A stretch of 28,722 bases of DNA from contig JAPPFO010000230.1 in the NCBI GenBank assembly GCA_028875175.1, forward strand, positions 1-28,722. The letters run 5' to 3'. Positions 7,985-15,680 of this stretch are shown in pieces. Source of the stretch: Chloroflexota bacterium (lineage in GTDB: Bacteria > Chloroflexota > UBA11872). The stretch's first letter is position 1. Every line of letters starts with the position of its first letter. The notes under the pieces are model-generated. The model was not told the origin of the DNA. It made no database searches and saw nothing but the letters and a program-made list of their open reading frames with translations. A program made the position numbers and the translations under genes.

Positions 7985-8570
7985 GAAGAGACATGTGCGC
8001 AATCCGTGGGAAGTTGCCCGGAAGACCCGTCACCGGTATCGGCCGGGGACGGCCGAACCCCGGATCGAGTCCGGGGCAGGCTCTGCGTCTCCCCTTGGAG
8101 AGGGTGAAGCGGGGCGGCCCCGCGGAAGGTGGTCGACTTCGGCTTGGCTGGTTCACCGAGGCAGCCACCCTCACCCCAGCCCTCTCCCTCAAGGGAGAGG
8201 GAGAAAGAGCCGCGTCTCACGAGAGGAGATTGATCCTGGCCCGAGCCGCGTCGTGGCCGGAGTGGGTGCTCGGAAGACCCCTCACCGAATTCGGCCGAAG
8301 ACGGCCGATTCTGCCTCTCCCCTCGGAGAGGGTGAAGAACGGCGTCCCCTGAATTGGATTGAGACCGAACACAGTTGCAATCCCCCGGGACGGGAGTAGG
8401 GGCAGTCGTGCCTTGGACGACGAGGGGCGTTATGCAAAGGTCTCCTCAAGGGAGAGGGAGCAAGAGGCGGCCCTGGCGAGGGCCAGGTGAGTTTTGCAAA
8501 GGTCTCCCCGGAGAGGGATGAAGAAGCGGCTGCACAGTTGAGGGCTTAGGGAGTTTGGCAAGGGTCTCAA
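7985..8570 (+). repeat. Composite of mosaic repeat elements, copies 5 and 6
   Basis: Parts in order: a degenerate left end motif (about 7986-8005); double-hairpin copy 5, with TCGGCCG/CGGCCGA at 8039-8056 (loop GGGA), an inserted extra hairpin CCCCGGA/TCCGGGG at 8058-8076, and a weakened hairpin II at 8087-8101; a separate palindrome CCCTCTCCCT/AGGGAGAGGG (8180-8201); double-hairpin copy 6, with TCGGCCG/CGGCCGA at 8291-8308 and CCTCTCC/GGAGAGG at 8314-8331; a middle block with TTGAGACCGAACAC (8359-8372) shared with the pstB-phoU array; and three end motifs near 8424-8445, 8485-8508 and 8548-8569, the best being GAGTTTTGCAAAGGTCTCC. Confidence 0.7.
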
Positions 8571-8647
8571 GAGGCCGGAGTGCTGGGCCGAACTGACGAC
8601 AGCGAAAACTGCCATACTCCCAGGACTTTGCCGGCTGGAGACTTTGC

Positions 8648-9556
8648 GTGTCCCACGCTGCCGCCGACATTCGCCTGAGCCGCTTCAATCCTCTGCCGCG
8701 GATCCTGGCCTTTGACGACTTTGACGATGGGCTGCACGGGTGGTGCGAGCTGGTTGGGAATCACAACGGGGATCTGAACGAGCTGCAGCCGGTGTTCAGC
8801 GACATGCGGCCGGCGCAGCTGAGCACCTGCACTTTTTTCGACCTGGGGACGCATGGGGCGGTGGACGGGACGTATTCGATGAAGCTGGCGACGCGTCCGC
8901 GGAAGTTCCACCAGGCGGTGGCGATCAAGCGGCTGACGTCGGCGGCGGACGGGCTGGTGCAGTTCGAGGCCTGGTTCACCTACAAGGCGGAGCAGACGTT
9001 TGGGGCCAAGGACCCCGGGGCTCGGGCGTGGGACGGGAACTACCACCCGTCGGAGGCGCACTTCGGGTCGTTCACGCTGTGGAACGACATTTGCGAGGGG
9101 ACGGAACCGAGAGACCGCTATCACGCGGCGCTGCGGTACGAGAACACGAACGAAGAGGGCGAGTTCACGCAGCGTTGGCTGTATAAGACGGGGCTGCACC
9201 CGACAACGCGGATGCTGCGGGAAGGGTTCGATTCGAACCAGAACGACGTGCACGTGGCGAAGCCGGACATGTGGGCGCCGATACCGGGGGGCGATCAGCA
9301 GCTGTGCTTCAACGAGGTACCCACCAAAGTGAACTGGCACTACCTGCGCTGGCTGTTCGACCTGTCGACGCGGCGGAATACAGAGTTGCAGGTGAATGAT
9401 CTGACGATGGATCTGCGGGAGATTCCGGTGCTGCGGTTCGAGGAGGGGTACTGGGGCATCAACCGGCTGTTGAACCTTTGCATGGACGTGCGGACAACGA
9501 GCAACGTGCGGAATTTCCTGTACCTGGACTCCGTCGTGATCTCGGCGGACTGGTAG
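8648..9556 (+). CDS. Conserved-looking protein of unknown function
   Basis: I do not recognise a firm family. The 302-residue product is soluble, lacks a signal peptide and membrane segments, and is rich in aromatic residues and in alternating beta-strand patterns. Segments such as ILAFDDFDDGLHGWCELVGN, DGTYSMKLATRP and GLVQFEAWFTYKAE resemble the opening strands of jelly-roll, carbohydrate-binding-like sandwiches, in which a damaged-by-reading phrase of the type 'DDF... GW' is common. The ending NVRNFLYLDSVVISADW also fits a terminal beta-strand of such a fold. GTG 8648 has GGAG 7 nt upstream. It is followed 6 nt later by a small second gene, so both are probably one transcript. A glycan-related binding or accessory role is only a guess. 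Confidence 0.85.
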   Translation: MSHAAADIRLSRFNPLPRILAFDDFDDGLHGWCELVGNHNGDLNELQPVFSDMRPAQLSTCTFFDLGTHGAVDGTYSMKLATRPRKFHQAVAIKRLTSAADGLVQFEAWFTYKAEQTFGAKDPGARAWDGNYHPSEAHFGSFTLWNDICEGTEPRDRYHAALRYENTNEEGEFTQRWLYKTGLHPTTRMLREGFDSNQNDVHVAKPDMWAPIPGGDQQLCFNEVPTKVNWHYLRWLFDLSTRRNTELQVNDLTMDLREIPVLRFEEGYWGINRLLNLCMDVRTTSNVRNFLYLDSVVISADW

Positions 9557-9562
9557 GCAGCA

Positions 9563-9898
9563 ATGCGGCATTCGTTTACCGCGGTTATCGAGAAGAACGC
9601 GACGTTTCATGAGGATTTCGAGACGGAGCCGTATGAGTGCGCGTGGGCTTCGGAGGCGCGGTGGTTCATTCACGTGGCGGAGCTGGAGGGCGACGGAGCG
9701 AGCCTGAGCGCGAGGGTGCAGGTTTCGCCGGATGGGCTGTTCTGGTGTGATGACGGGTCGGCGTTCGAGACGATTTCGGCGCCGGGGATGTATTCGCTGG
9801 CGGTGCGGGACTTTGGTGGGTGGTTGCGGCTGGATTGCGGGCTGGACGGGGAGGGTTCGAGGGTGCGGTTGATGATCTACCTGGTGTTGAAGGAATAG
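9563..9898 (+). CDS. Small protein of unknown function, paired with preceding gene
   Basis: A 111-residue protein with no signal peptide or membrane span and a beta-rich pattern (FTAVIEKNATFHEDFETEPYE at the start; WLRLDCGL and VRLMIYLVLKE at the end). It starts 6 nt after the preceding stop, and its codon use matches the region, which supports a real gene. The aromatic, acidic composition and the strand-like end hint at a small beta-sandwich, possibly a partner of the 302-residue protein before it. I know no function for it. Confidence 0.75.
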   Translation: MRHSFTAVIEKNATFHEDFETEPYECAWASEARWFIHVAELEGDGASLSARVQVSPDGLFWCDDGSAFETISAPGMYSLAVRDFGGWLRLDCGLDGEGSRVRLMIYLVLKE

Positions 9899-9948
9899 AC
9901 GGCGGGTCCCGTGTTTGCGTGTTCGACGCATCCCGACATCCAGCCCGA

Positions 9949-9972
9949 GGGCACCCACAAGGGGCGCCCCTA
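9949..9972 (+). repeat. Short GGGCACCC...GGGGCGCCCC hairpin repeat
   Basis: GGGCACCC (9949-9956), loop ACAA, GGGGCGCCCCTA (9961-9972) form an imperfect hairpin with one mismatch. From memory, very similar sequence occurs between genes in many unrelated GC-rich bacterial genomes. It differs from the mosaic repeats and lies between the unknown pair and the MDR gene. Confidence 0.45.
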
Positions 9973-10034
9973 CCGGAAACTCGCCGGTGCATTCAGTGGA
10001 ACGGAGTTGGGGTGAACCGCAGAGGTCGAAGCCG

Positions 10035-11063
10035 ATGAGAGCCGTCGTGTATGACGAGGTGGGTGGACCGGAAGTTCTGCACCTGGCGGACGTGCCGACG
10101 CCCGAGCCTGGCGAGGACGAGGTGCTGGTGCGGGTGCTGGCGGTGGCGGTGGATTTCATCCAGTTGCACATTCGGCATGGGGGATCGGGGCGGATCGGGT
10201 CGCCGAAGGAGCCAGCGTATGGGCTGGCGCCGCTGCCGCGGATTCCGGGCGGGACAGCCTGCGTGGAAGTCGTGGAGTGCGGCTCGGCGGTGACGGGGGT
10301 TCAAGTCGGCGAGCGGCACCTGGTGGGGGGCCTGCGGCCCGGGTCGTACGTGGAATACGGGGTGGTCTCGGCCGGCAGTCTTTCGCTGGGAACTCCGGAC
10401 GCGCCGGGGCCCTCCGCGATACCCGCGAATCTCGGCCCCGTGGAGGCCGCGGCGTTCGACTATGCGCCGGTGGCGTATCACACGCTGCAGGTGGCGGCGG
10501 GGCTGACGGCGGGCGAGACGGTGCTGATTCACTCGGCGGCGGGCGGGACCGGCGTGCTGGCGGTGCAGCTGGCGAAGCACTTCGGCGCGACGGTGATCGG
10601 CGTGGCGAGCAGCGACGAGAAGCTGGAGGTGGTGGAGTCGCTTGGGGCCGACCACACGATCAACTCGCGGACCGCCGACGTGATCGAGGAAACGCTGCGC
10701 CTGACAGGCGGCGAGGGCGTGGACGTGGTCTGGGACCCGGTAGGCGGCGATGTCTTCGAGCAAAGCCCGCGTGCGATGGCCGAGGGCGGGCGGTTGGTGA
10801 GCCTGGGGTCGAACTCGTTTACGGGGTCGGGCACGGTGGAGTTCTGGTCGTTCTGGGTGAAGAACCTGCGGCTGATCGGCTGGGGCGGTCAGAGCAACGC
10901 GGATGCGCACGCGCCGGAGATCATGCGGGAGCTGATTGAGCTGGCCGAGGCGGGGCGGTTGCGGCCGCTGGTGGGTGGGACGTATCCGTTCGCGGATGCG
11001 GCGGCGGCGCATGCGGCGATCGAGGCGCGGAAGCCGACTGGGAAGGTTGTGCTGGTGCCGTAA
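10035..11063 (+). CDS. Zinc-independent MDR / NADPH:quinone-oxidoreductase-like enzyme
   Basis: A medium-chain dehydrogenase/reductase of the quinone oxidoreductase branch, expected to use NADPH to reduce quinones or enones in the cytoplasm. The N-terminus MRAVVYDEVGGPEVLHLADV is typical of the group. The cofactor-binding Rossmann motif reads HSAAGGTGVLAVQLAKHFGA, followed by GASxxK-like VIGVASSDEKLEVVESLGADH. The C-terminus has the usual PFADAAAAHAAIEARKPTGKVVLVP. The four-cysteine structural zinc site of alcohol dehydrogenases is absent. Start ATG 10035 is chosen because the family N-terminus begins exactly there; the frame stays open 40 codons upstream, but that part is repeat-like and unrelated. 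Substrate unknown. Length 342 is normal. Confidence 0.9.
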   Translation: MRAVVYDEVGGPEVLHLADVPTPEPGEDEVLVRVLAVAVDFIQLHIRHGGSGRIGSPKEPAYGLAPLPRIPGGTACVEVVECGSAVTGVQVGERHLVGGLRPGSYVEYGVVSAGSLSLGTPDAPGPSAIPANLGPVEAAAFDYAPVAYHTLQVAAGLTAGETVLIHSAAGGTGVLAVQLAKHFGATVIGVASSDEKLEVVESLGADHTINSRTADVIEETLRLTGGEGVDVVWDPVGGDVFEQSPRAMAEGGRLVSLGSNSFTGSGTVEFWSFWVKNLRLIGWGGQSNADAHAPEIMRELIELAEAGRLRPLVGGTYPFADAAAAHAAIEARKPTGKVVLVP

Positions 11064-11089
11064 GTGGCTTTCGCGAAACTGTGGGGAGT

Positions 11090-11356
11090 GGTTGCCCGGT
11101 AAGCCCTCACACCCGAATCGAGTCTGGGGCAGGCTCCAGCCCTCTCCCAGAGGAGACATTGGCGTAACCCGACGCTGGTCGCCCGGAAGACCCCTCACCG
11201 ATTTCCGGCGAAGACGCCGGAATCTGCCTCTCCCCTCGGTGAGGGTGAAGAGCGCCACGCCACTTGGCGATCGGAGTCCGACTGCGGGTGGTGGCGCGTC
11301 CATCGAGACCGGAGGCTCCCGAACCTTCAAGCGCGAGGGCTGTTCTGCAGGGGTCA
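11090..11356 (+). repeat. Mosaic repeat element, copy 7
   Basis: It starts with a truncated unit (GGTTGCCCGGTAAGCCCTCA, then a GAATCGAGTCTGGGGCAGGC tract). A left end motif GGAGACATTGGCGTAACCC (11153-11171) follows. Then comes the double hairpin: TTCCGGCG (11203-11210), loop AAGA, CGCCGGAA (11215-11222); CCTCTCC (11227-11233), loop CCTC, GGTGAGG (11238-11244, one mismatch). A decayed right end motif lies at about 11335-11356. The lead-in before the hairpins (968-1015 in copy 2) is closely similar here. Confidence 0.7.
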
Positions 11357-11433
11357 CCGTAAGCGGAGACGGCGAGGCCAAGAACTGCGGCACCGGTACG
11401 GCAGTCGCCGGTGGTTTCGGATGACTTATAGCG

Positions 11434-11474
11434 AGTTTAGACAGTTTATGGTTTGGAGATAAACTCACTAAACT
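11434..11474 (+). promoter_or_regulatory. 16-bp inverted repeat operator before AAA+ gene
   Basis: AGTTTAGACAGTTTAT (11434-11449) and ATAAACTCACTAAACT (11459-11474) are inverted copies matching at 14 of 16 positions around a 9-nt centre. Each arm is itself a 9-bp-spaced direct repeat of AGTTTA. This is AT-rich DNA in a GC-rich setting, right where the promoter must lie. It looks like a binding site for a protein that binds as a dimer or tetramer; the C-terminal winged helix of the downstream ATPase is the obvious candidate (inference). Confidence 0.75.
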
Positions 11475-11485
11475 TTGTATACAAT
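11475..11485 (+). promoter_or_regulatory. -10 box of a probably leaderless promoter
   Basis: TTGTATACAA (11475-11484) is a perfect 10-bp palindrome that includes TATACAAT (11478-11485), a good extended -10 element. The ATG of the ATPase begins only 5 nt later, about where transcription should start, and there is no Shine-Dalgarno sequence. A leaderless mRNA is the simplest reading. Any -35 element would lie inside the inverted repeat, so occupancy there should block the promoter. Confidence 0.6.
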
Positions 11486-11490
11486 CTCGC

Positions 11491-12684
11491 ATGGATCCGA
11501 TTCTCAATCCGTACGCTCCAGGGGCAGGCACGCGTCCGCCGGAGTTGGCGGGGCGCGACGAAGTGCTGGAGACGGCGCGCATCGCGCTGGCTCGGACTCG
11601 GGTGGGCCGTCCGAGCAAGAGCACATTGATGGTCGGGCTGCGGGGCGTAGGCAAGACGGTCCTGCTGGACCGGATGCGGGAAGACGCCGAAGCGCAGGGA
11701 ATGCATGCGCTGGCCGTGGAGGCGCCCGAGAACCGCTCGTTGCCGTCCATCCTGGCGCCGCAACTGCGCCAGGCCTTGCTTCGGCTCTCCCGCAAGGAAG
11801 CCGCACGGCATCTGGCACAACGCGGACTGCGGGCGCTGGCGGGGTTCGCCTCCGCGCTGAAGGTGAAATACCAGGACATCGAGGTCGGTCTGGACCTGGA
11901 ACCCGAGCCGGGGCTGGCCGACAACGGGGACCTGGAGACCGACTTGCAGGACCTCTTGCAGGCCGTAGGCGAGGCGGCTAAGGCGGACGGGAACTGCGTG
12001 GCGCTGTTTATCGACGAACTTCAATACGTGGAAGAGGACCAGCTCGCAGCCCTGATCACGGCGCTTCACCGAGCAGCCCAGCGTCAACTTCCCGTCACGG
12101 TGATCGGCGCCGGGCTGCCGCAGGTGCGAGGGCGGATGGGTCGGGCCAAGACGTACGCCGAGCGCCTGTTCGAGTTTCCCGAGATCGGCGCTCTATCGTC
12201 CGACGACGCCAGGCGCGCCATAGAAAGGCCAGTCGAAATCGAAGGCGTGGCTATCGAGCCGGCCGCCCTGGACCTAATCGTCAACAAGACGCAGGGCTAC
12301 CCATACTTCCTGCAGGAGTGGGGCAAGCAGACGTGGGACGTTGCCGAGAGGTCGCCAATCACAGCGGCCGACGTTGAAGAAGCATCAGTGCTTGCCGTTG
12401 CCGGACTCGATCAGAGTTTCTTCCTGGTGAGGTTCGACCGGCTGACTCCATCGGAGAAGCGTTACTTACGGGCGATGGCGGAGCTTGGGCCTGGACCGCA
12501 CCGTTCCGGTGGCGTCGCCGACGTGCTGGGGCGGCGCGCGACTTCACTAGGTCCCACTCGGAGCCAACTGATCAACAAGGGCATGGTCTGGAGTCCGAGC
12601 TACGGCGATACCGCCTTTACCGTGCCGATGTTTGACGAATTCATGCGGCGGATCATGCCGCGATCTTCCTGGCAACAGGCCTGA
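11491..12684 (+). CDS. Stand-alone AAA+ ATPase with C-terminal winged helix (Orc1/Cdc6-STAND-like)
   Basis: A 397-residue P-loop ATPase of the AAA_16 type. The N-terminus (NPYAPGAGTRPPELAGRDEV, 6-25) has the PELxGRexe box that precedes the nucleotide site in Orc1/Cdc6- and STAND-like proteins. Walker A GLRGVGKT is at 49-56 and Walker B ALFIDELQ at 171-178. Sensor-1-like VTVIGAGLPQ is at 202-211. A lid domain follows, with TQGYPYFLQEWG (267-278), then a winged helix (~317-390: LTPSEKRYLRAM ... RSQLINKGMVWSP). It is monocistronic, with an AT-rich palindromic promoter and no Shine-Dalgarno. Codon choice is less GC-extreme than in neighbouring genes, which hints at acquisition. The function of this family is not known to me; DNA binding and autoregulation are inferred. 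Confidence 0.9.
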   Translation: MDPILNPYAPGAGTRPPELAGRDEVLETARIALARTRVGRPSKSTLMVGLRGVGKTVLLDRMREDAEAQGMHALAVEAPENRSLPSILAPQLRQALLRLSRKEAARHLAQRGLRALAGFASALKVKYQDIEVGLDLEPEPGLADNGDLETDLQDLLQAVGEAAKADGNCVALFIDELQYVEEDQLAALITALHRAAQRQLPVTVIGAGLPQVRGRMGRAKTYAERLFEFPEIGALSSDDARRAIERPVEIEGVAIEPAALDLIVNKTQGYPYFLQEWGKQTWDVAERSPITAADVEEASVLAVAGLDQSFFLVRFDRLTPSEKRYLRAMAELGPGPHRSGGVADVLGRRATSLGPTRSQLINKGMVWSPSYGDTAFTVPMFDEFMRRIMPRSSWQQA

Positions 12685-12719
12685 GCGTGTCTCGGATAGG
12701 CGCAGGACGTTACCGCGTA

Positions 12720-12743
12720 GTCCAGCCTGACAAGAGGTTGGAC
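12720..12743. terminator. Hairpin between convergent AAA+ and ThDP-enzyme genes
   Basis: GTCCAGCCT (12720-12728) pairs with AGGTTGGAC (12735-12743) across the loop GACAAG, a 9-bp stem with one G-T pair. It lies between two convergent stops and could terminate both directions. No T-tract is present. Confidence 0.5.
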
Positions 12744-12753
12744 GCAGGCAGCT

Positions 12754-14409
12754 TCAGACGGTGCCGTCGATGATGATGTCGAGGAGGGTTGGGCCGGGGT
12801 GGTTGAGGGCCTGGGTTAGGGCGGGGGCGATGCGGGTTGGGTCGTCGATGCGTTCGGATGGGACGTTCATGGCCTGGGCGATGGCGGCGAGGTCAAAGGG
12901 TTGGTTGAGGTCCATGCCGAGGTACTGGCTGGGGCGGTCGGGCTCGTGGAGGACGTCGGCGAACCAGCGGCGCAGGTTGAGCTTGAGGACACGGTAGCCG
13001 GCGTTGTTGCAGATGCAGTAGACGATCGGGATCCGGTAGGCGGCGGCGGTCCAGAGGGCCTGGACGGTGAGCATGGCGCTGCCGTCGCCGATGACGGCGA
13101 CGACGCGCTGGTCGGGCGCGGCTAGGGCCACGCCGAGCGCTCCGCCCATGCCCCAGCCGATGGCGCCGCCGGCGCGTTCGGCCTGGACGCGGCGGCGATG
13201 GTCGAAGGTGACGGCGGCGTGGAGGTCGGGGCGGCAGGAGATGCTGTCGTCGACGACGATGACGTCGGTGGGCAGGCCCTCGGCCAGGGCGGCCATCATG
13301 GCCGTGGAGGGCATGGGGCGGGCGTCGTCCGATTCCGGCGGCGAGGCGCGGCGGCCGGGATAACCGGCGGCCAAGCTTGCGGCTCGACTACGAGCGGCGT
13401 CGGCCTGGACTGGGGACTGGAGTTCGCTGACGGCGGCGTAAAGCTCATCAAGGCCGATACCCAGGTCGGCCCAGATGCCGACGTCGGTAGGTTCGACCCG
13501 ACCAATGGCGTCTTGATTTATGTCAAGGTGAACCAGGCGGGCGTCGTCGGCAAGGATGCCGGTGGCGGGGGCGAAGAAGTCGTGAAAGACGCGGGCGCCG
13601 ACGGCCAGCAGGACGTCGGTTTCGGCGAAGGCTTCCCGATATAGCCCGACGTAGGGCGGGAGTTGGTGCATCCACTGGGGATGCGAGGTGGGAAACATCA
13701 TGGTGGGGTAGGAGGCGCCGTAGACGGGGGCGCCGACGAGTTCGGCGACCTGGACCATCTGGTCGACCGCGCCGTATTGGGCGACGCGATCGCCGACGAG
13801 CACGGCGGGGCGTTCGGCCGAGGCCAACAGCTCGGCGGCGGCCTGGATTGTCTGCGGGTCGGGGGTGAGGACGGTGCTGAGGTCGCCGGAGGGGGCGACG
13901 GGGACATCGGTCATTTCGTCCAGGGCGTTCTGGGCAAACGAGATGAAGGTGGGGCCGGTGGGGGGCGTTTTTGCTTCGCGGAAGGCGCGGTGCATGACAG
14001 ATGGAAGCTGATCGGCGTTGGTGACTTCGGCGCCCCACTTGCTGAAGGGGCGGGCGAGATCCACCAGGTCGGTGCGTCCCTCCGCCACCTTGCCGATAGA
14101 GCTGTTGGCGGCAGTGACGACCATGGGGGTGCCGCCGGCGTAGGCGTTGCACATAAGGCTGAGGCCGTTGGACAGGCCGGTTTCGATGTGCAGGTTCACG
14201 AAGGCGGGGCGGCCGCTCTGGCGGGCGTAGCCGTCGGCCATGCCCACAGCCACGCCTTCCTGGGCGACCAAGATGTATTCGAGATTTGGGCGGTCCTCGA
14301 GGGCGTGCATGATGGCGCCCTCGGTGGTGCCGGGGTTGCCGAAGATGTACTGGACGCCCTCGGCTTCGAGGGCTTCCATCAGGACGTCACGGCCGGGTCG
14401 CGTAGGCAT
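12754..14409 (-). CDS. ThDP-dependent enzyme, benzoylformate-decarboxylase-like
   Basis: A thiamine-diphosphate enzyme of the acetolactate synthase/2-oxoacid decarboxylase superfamily, 551 residues. The opening YIFGNPGTTEG (21-31) and NLH (72-74) resemble benzoylformate decarboxylase. The cofactor-activating glutamate is E51 in AQEGVAVGMADGYA. The central domain spans ~185-335. The C-terminal ThDP/Mg site has GDGSAM at 441-446 and NN at 468-469. In BFDC the histidine matching H74 is catalytic. The natural substrate cannot be read from sequence; acetolactate synthase proper is less likely, since there is no small-subunit gene nearby. The start lies 3 nt after the stop of the beta-propeller gene, so the two are coupled. 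Confidence 0.9.
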   Translation of the reverse strand: MPTRPGRDVLMEALEAEGVQYIFGNPGTTEGAIMHALEDRPNLEYILVAQEGVAVGMADGYARQSGRPAFVNLHIETGLSNGLSLMCNAYAGGTPMVVTAANSSIGKVAEGRTDLVDLARPFSKWGAEVTNADQLPSVMHRAFREAKTPPTGPTFISFAQNALDEMTDVPVAPSGDLSTVLTPDPQTIQAAAELLASAERPAVLVGDRVAQYGAVDQMVQVAELVGAPVYGASYPTMMFPTSHPQWMHQLPPYVGLYREAFAETDVLLAVGARVFHDFFAPATGILADDARLVHLDINQDAIGRVEPTDVGIWADLGIGLDELYAAVSELQSPVQADAARSRAASLAAGYPGRRASPPESDDARPMPSTAMMAALAEGLPTDVIVVDDSISCRPDLHAAVTFDHRRRVQAERAGGAIGWGMGGALGVALAAPDQRVVAVIGDGSAMLTVQALWTAAAYRIPIVYCICNNAGYRVLKLNLRRWFADVLHEPDRPSQYLGMDLNQPFDLAAIAQAMNVPSERIDDPTRIAPALTQALNHPGPTLLDIIIDGTV

Positions 14410-14412
14410 GAA

Positions 14413-15627
14413 TCAGGCCTCCTGGATCCAGGCGTCCAGCGCCTCGGCGGCGTCGATCACGTACATCTGGCGGCTGCCTTCGTGAACGGAGTCAATGCAG
14501 ACCTGCCGGCCGTCACGGCTCCAGCGGGGATGCAGGTCGCAGCGCACCGGGCCAGCGTAGCGCGGCGGGGAGTGGAAGCGGCCGAGCTCCAGGGCGCGTT
14601 CGGTGAGTTCGTCGTAGACCAGCAGGCGGCACCGGCGGTTGGCATCTGGTGGGGTGTCCATGAGGACAAAGCGACCGCCGGGACGGTAGCTGCAATGGCC
14701 GTCGGGCGGAAGGACGGCGCGTCCGACTTCGCCGGCTTCGTTGGCGGCCAGATCGAGCAGCCAGAAGCCCATCTGTCCCGACCGGGATTCCGGGTCGTCC
14801 GGCACGTCGGCGGGAATCGCCGAAAAGAGGATTTCGGTGGGCGAGCGCCAGCACATGTGGGAGGCGCGGGTGGGCCAGATCTCTTGGACCGAGCCGTCGT
14901 CGATGCGCAGCAGCATGAAGCGCGTGCGGAAGCGGGGGGCGAGGGGCGGCCACCAGCGGTGAACGAACATCGCGTGGGCATCGTCGGGGCTGAAGATGAG
15001 GTGGTTGACCCAGTTGATGGCGCCGTGCATGGAGGGGTGGGGGCGCACGGAGGCGATTTCGTCGAGCGAGATCGCCAGTTCGGCGCCGCCGCTCGCCAGA
15101 TCGACGAGGTAGATGCCGTCGTTTTCGGGATGGTCGATGCCCTCCCAGGGATCGGGCAGGCCGGGGTAGCCGACCTCGGGGCGGACGCGCAGGCGGGCGA
15201 AGTTGAGGCTGAGGGCGCGGCGCTGGTCGTGGCTGACGGCGGCGATGGGGCGGTCGAGGACGCGGGATGCGCCAGAGTCGATGTCGGTGACGCGGGCGAC
15301 GAAGCGATCGCCATTGCTGTCGTTGTAGACGATGGTGGAGGGCCCGTGCTTCGGGAGCCAGTGGAGCATGGCGCCCTGCTGCCAGGACCAGGTGCGGGTG
15401 GTCGCCACGGAGCGGAAGCGGCAGGCGTCTCTGAGGTCGATTGTTCCTATGGTGGCCGCATCGTCAGCCGTGGGGATCTCGACTTCGAGGTTGACGCGTT
15501 GGGTGAGCAGGTAGCGGCCGGAAGCGTCCCACGAGGGCATGTCGTAGTAGCCGAAGAAGTGGCTGGCGGGGCCCGAGGTGACACGGCGAATGGTGACGCC
15601 ACGCGCGGCCTGGATGTCTGCAGCCAC
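14413..15627 (-). CDS. Beta-propeller protein (oligogalacturonide-lyase/TolB-like)
   Basis: A ~404-residue protein with repeated blade-like strands: DASGRYLLTQRVNLEV, FSPDDAHAMFVHRWW, RPGGRFVLMDTPPDANR, HPRWSRDGRQVCIDSVHEGS. The repeated 'W/HPxWSpDGrxixf' pattern is that of TolB/WD40-like propellers, and the early motif SHFFGYYDMPSWD resembles oligogalacturonide-lyase-like propellers. No signal peptide is visible. The start is taken as GTG 15627, because homology-like sequence begins just after it; ATG does not occur in frame until after the conserved FGYYD motif. The open frame reaching 16746 is antisense-free shadow of the upstream DUF3179 gene in another frame. It sits between DUF3179 and ThDP-enzyme genes in one operon. 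A pectin-degrading role is not supported by the neighbours. Confidence 0.8.
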   Translation of the reverse strand: MAADIQAARGVTIRRVTSGPASHFFGYYDMPSWDASGRYLLTQRVNLEVEIPTADDAATIGTIDLRDACRFRSVATTRTWSWQQGAMLHWLPKHGPSTIVYNDSNGDRFVARVTDIDSGASRVLDRPIAAVSHDQRRALSLNFARLRVRPEVGYPGLPDPWEGIDHPENDGIYLVDLASGGAELAISLDEIASVRPHPSMHGAINWVNHLIFSPDDAHAMFVHRWWPPLAPRFRTRFMLLRIDDGSVQEIWPTRASHMCWRSPTEILFSAIPADVPDDPESRSGQMGFWLLDLAANEAGEVGRAVLPPDGHCSYRPGGRFVLMDTPPDANRRCRLLVYDELTERALELGRFHSPPRYAGPVRCDLHPRWSRDGRQVCIDSVHEGSRQMYVIDAAEALDAWIQEA

Positions 15628-15680
15628 TACGCGAGTCTCTGGCCTCAGGTGGGCGGAGTGTAGCCGGAGTCGTCGTTGCC

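Larger units (their letters stand above)
7838..8647. other. 810-bp gene-free region rich in mosaic repeats
   Basis: The stretch holds the phoB upstream region (7838-~7985), a long composite of repeat modules (~7985-8570), and a short leader for the gene at 8648. Short ORFs on both strands overlap the repeats, have repetitive unlikely composition and no family likeness, so no gene is called. Confidence 0.75.
11064..11490. other. 427-bp gap: repeat copy 7 and ATPase promoter
   Basis: The left part (about 11090-11356) is mosaic repeat sequence. The right part (~11421-11490) changes sharply to AT-rich DNA holding the inverted-repeat promoter of the AAA+ ATPase. Nothing else was recognised in between. 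Confidence 0.75.

Noticed and set aside
9993..11924. Long minus-strand open frames (643 and 534 residues) across 8567-11924
   Set aside because: They are antisense to the MDR, AAA+ and unknown genes, have Arg/His/Pro-rich composition, and carry no family motif. High GC leaves antisense frames open.
12754..14409. Acetolactate synthase large subunit
   Set aside because: The NLH motif and the FGNPGTTEG opening fit benzoylformate decarboxylase better, and no small subunit or branched-chain genes are near.
13663..15663. 666-residue plus-strand frame
   Set aside because: Gly/Val/Ala/Asp-rich translation antisense to the ThDP enzyme and propeller; no motifs.
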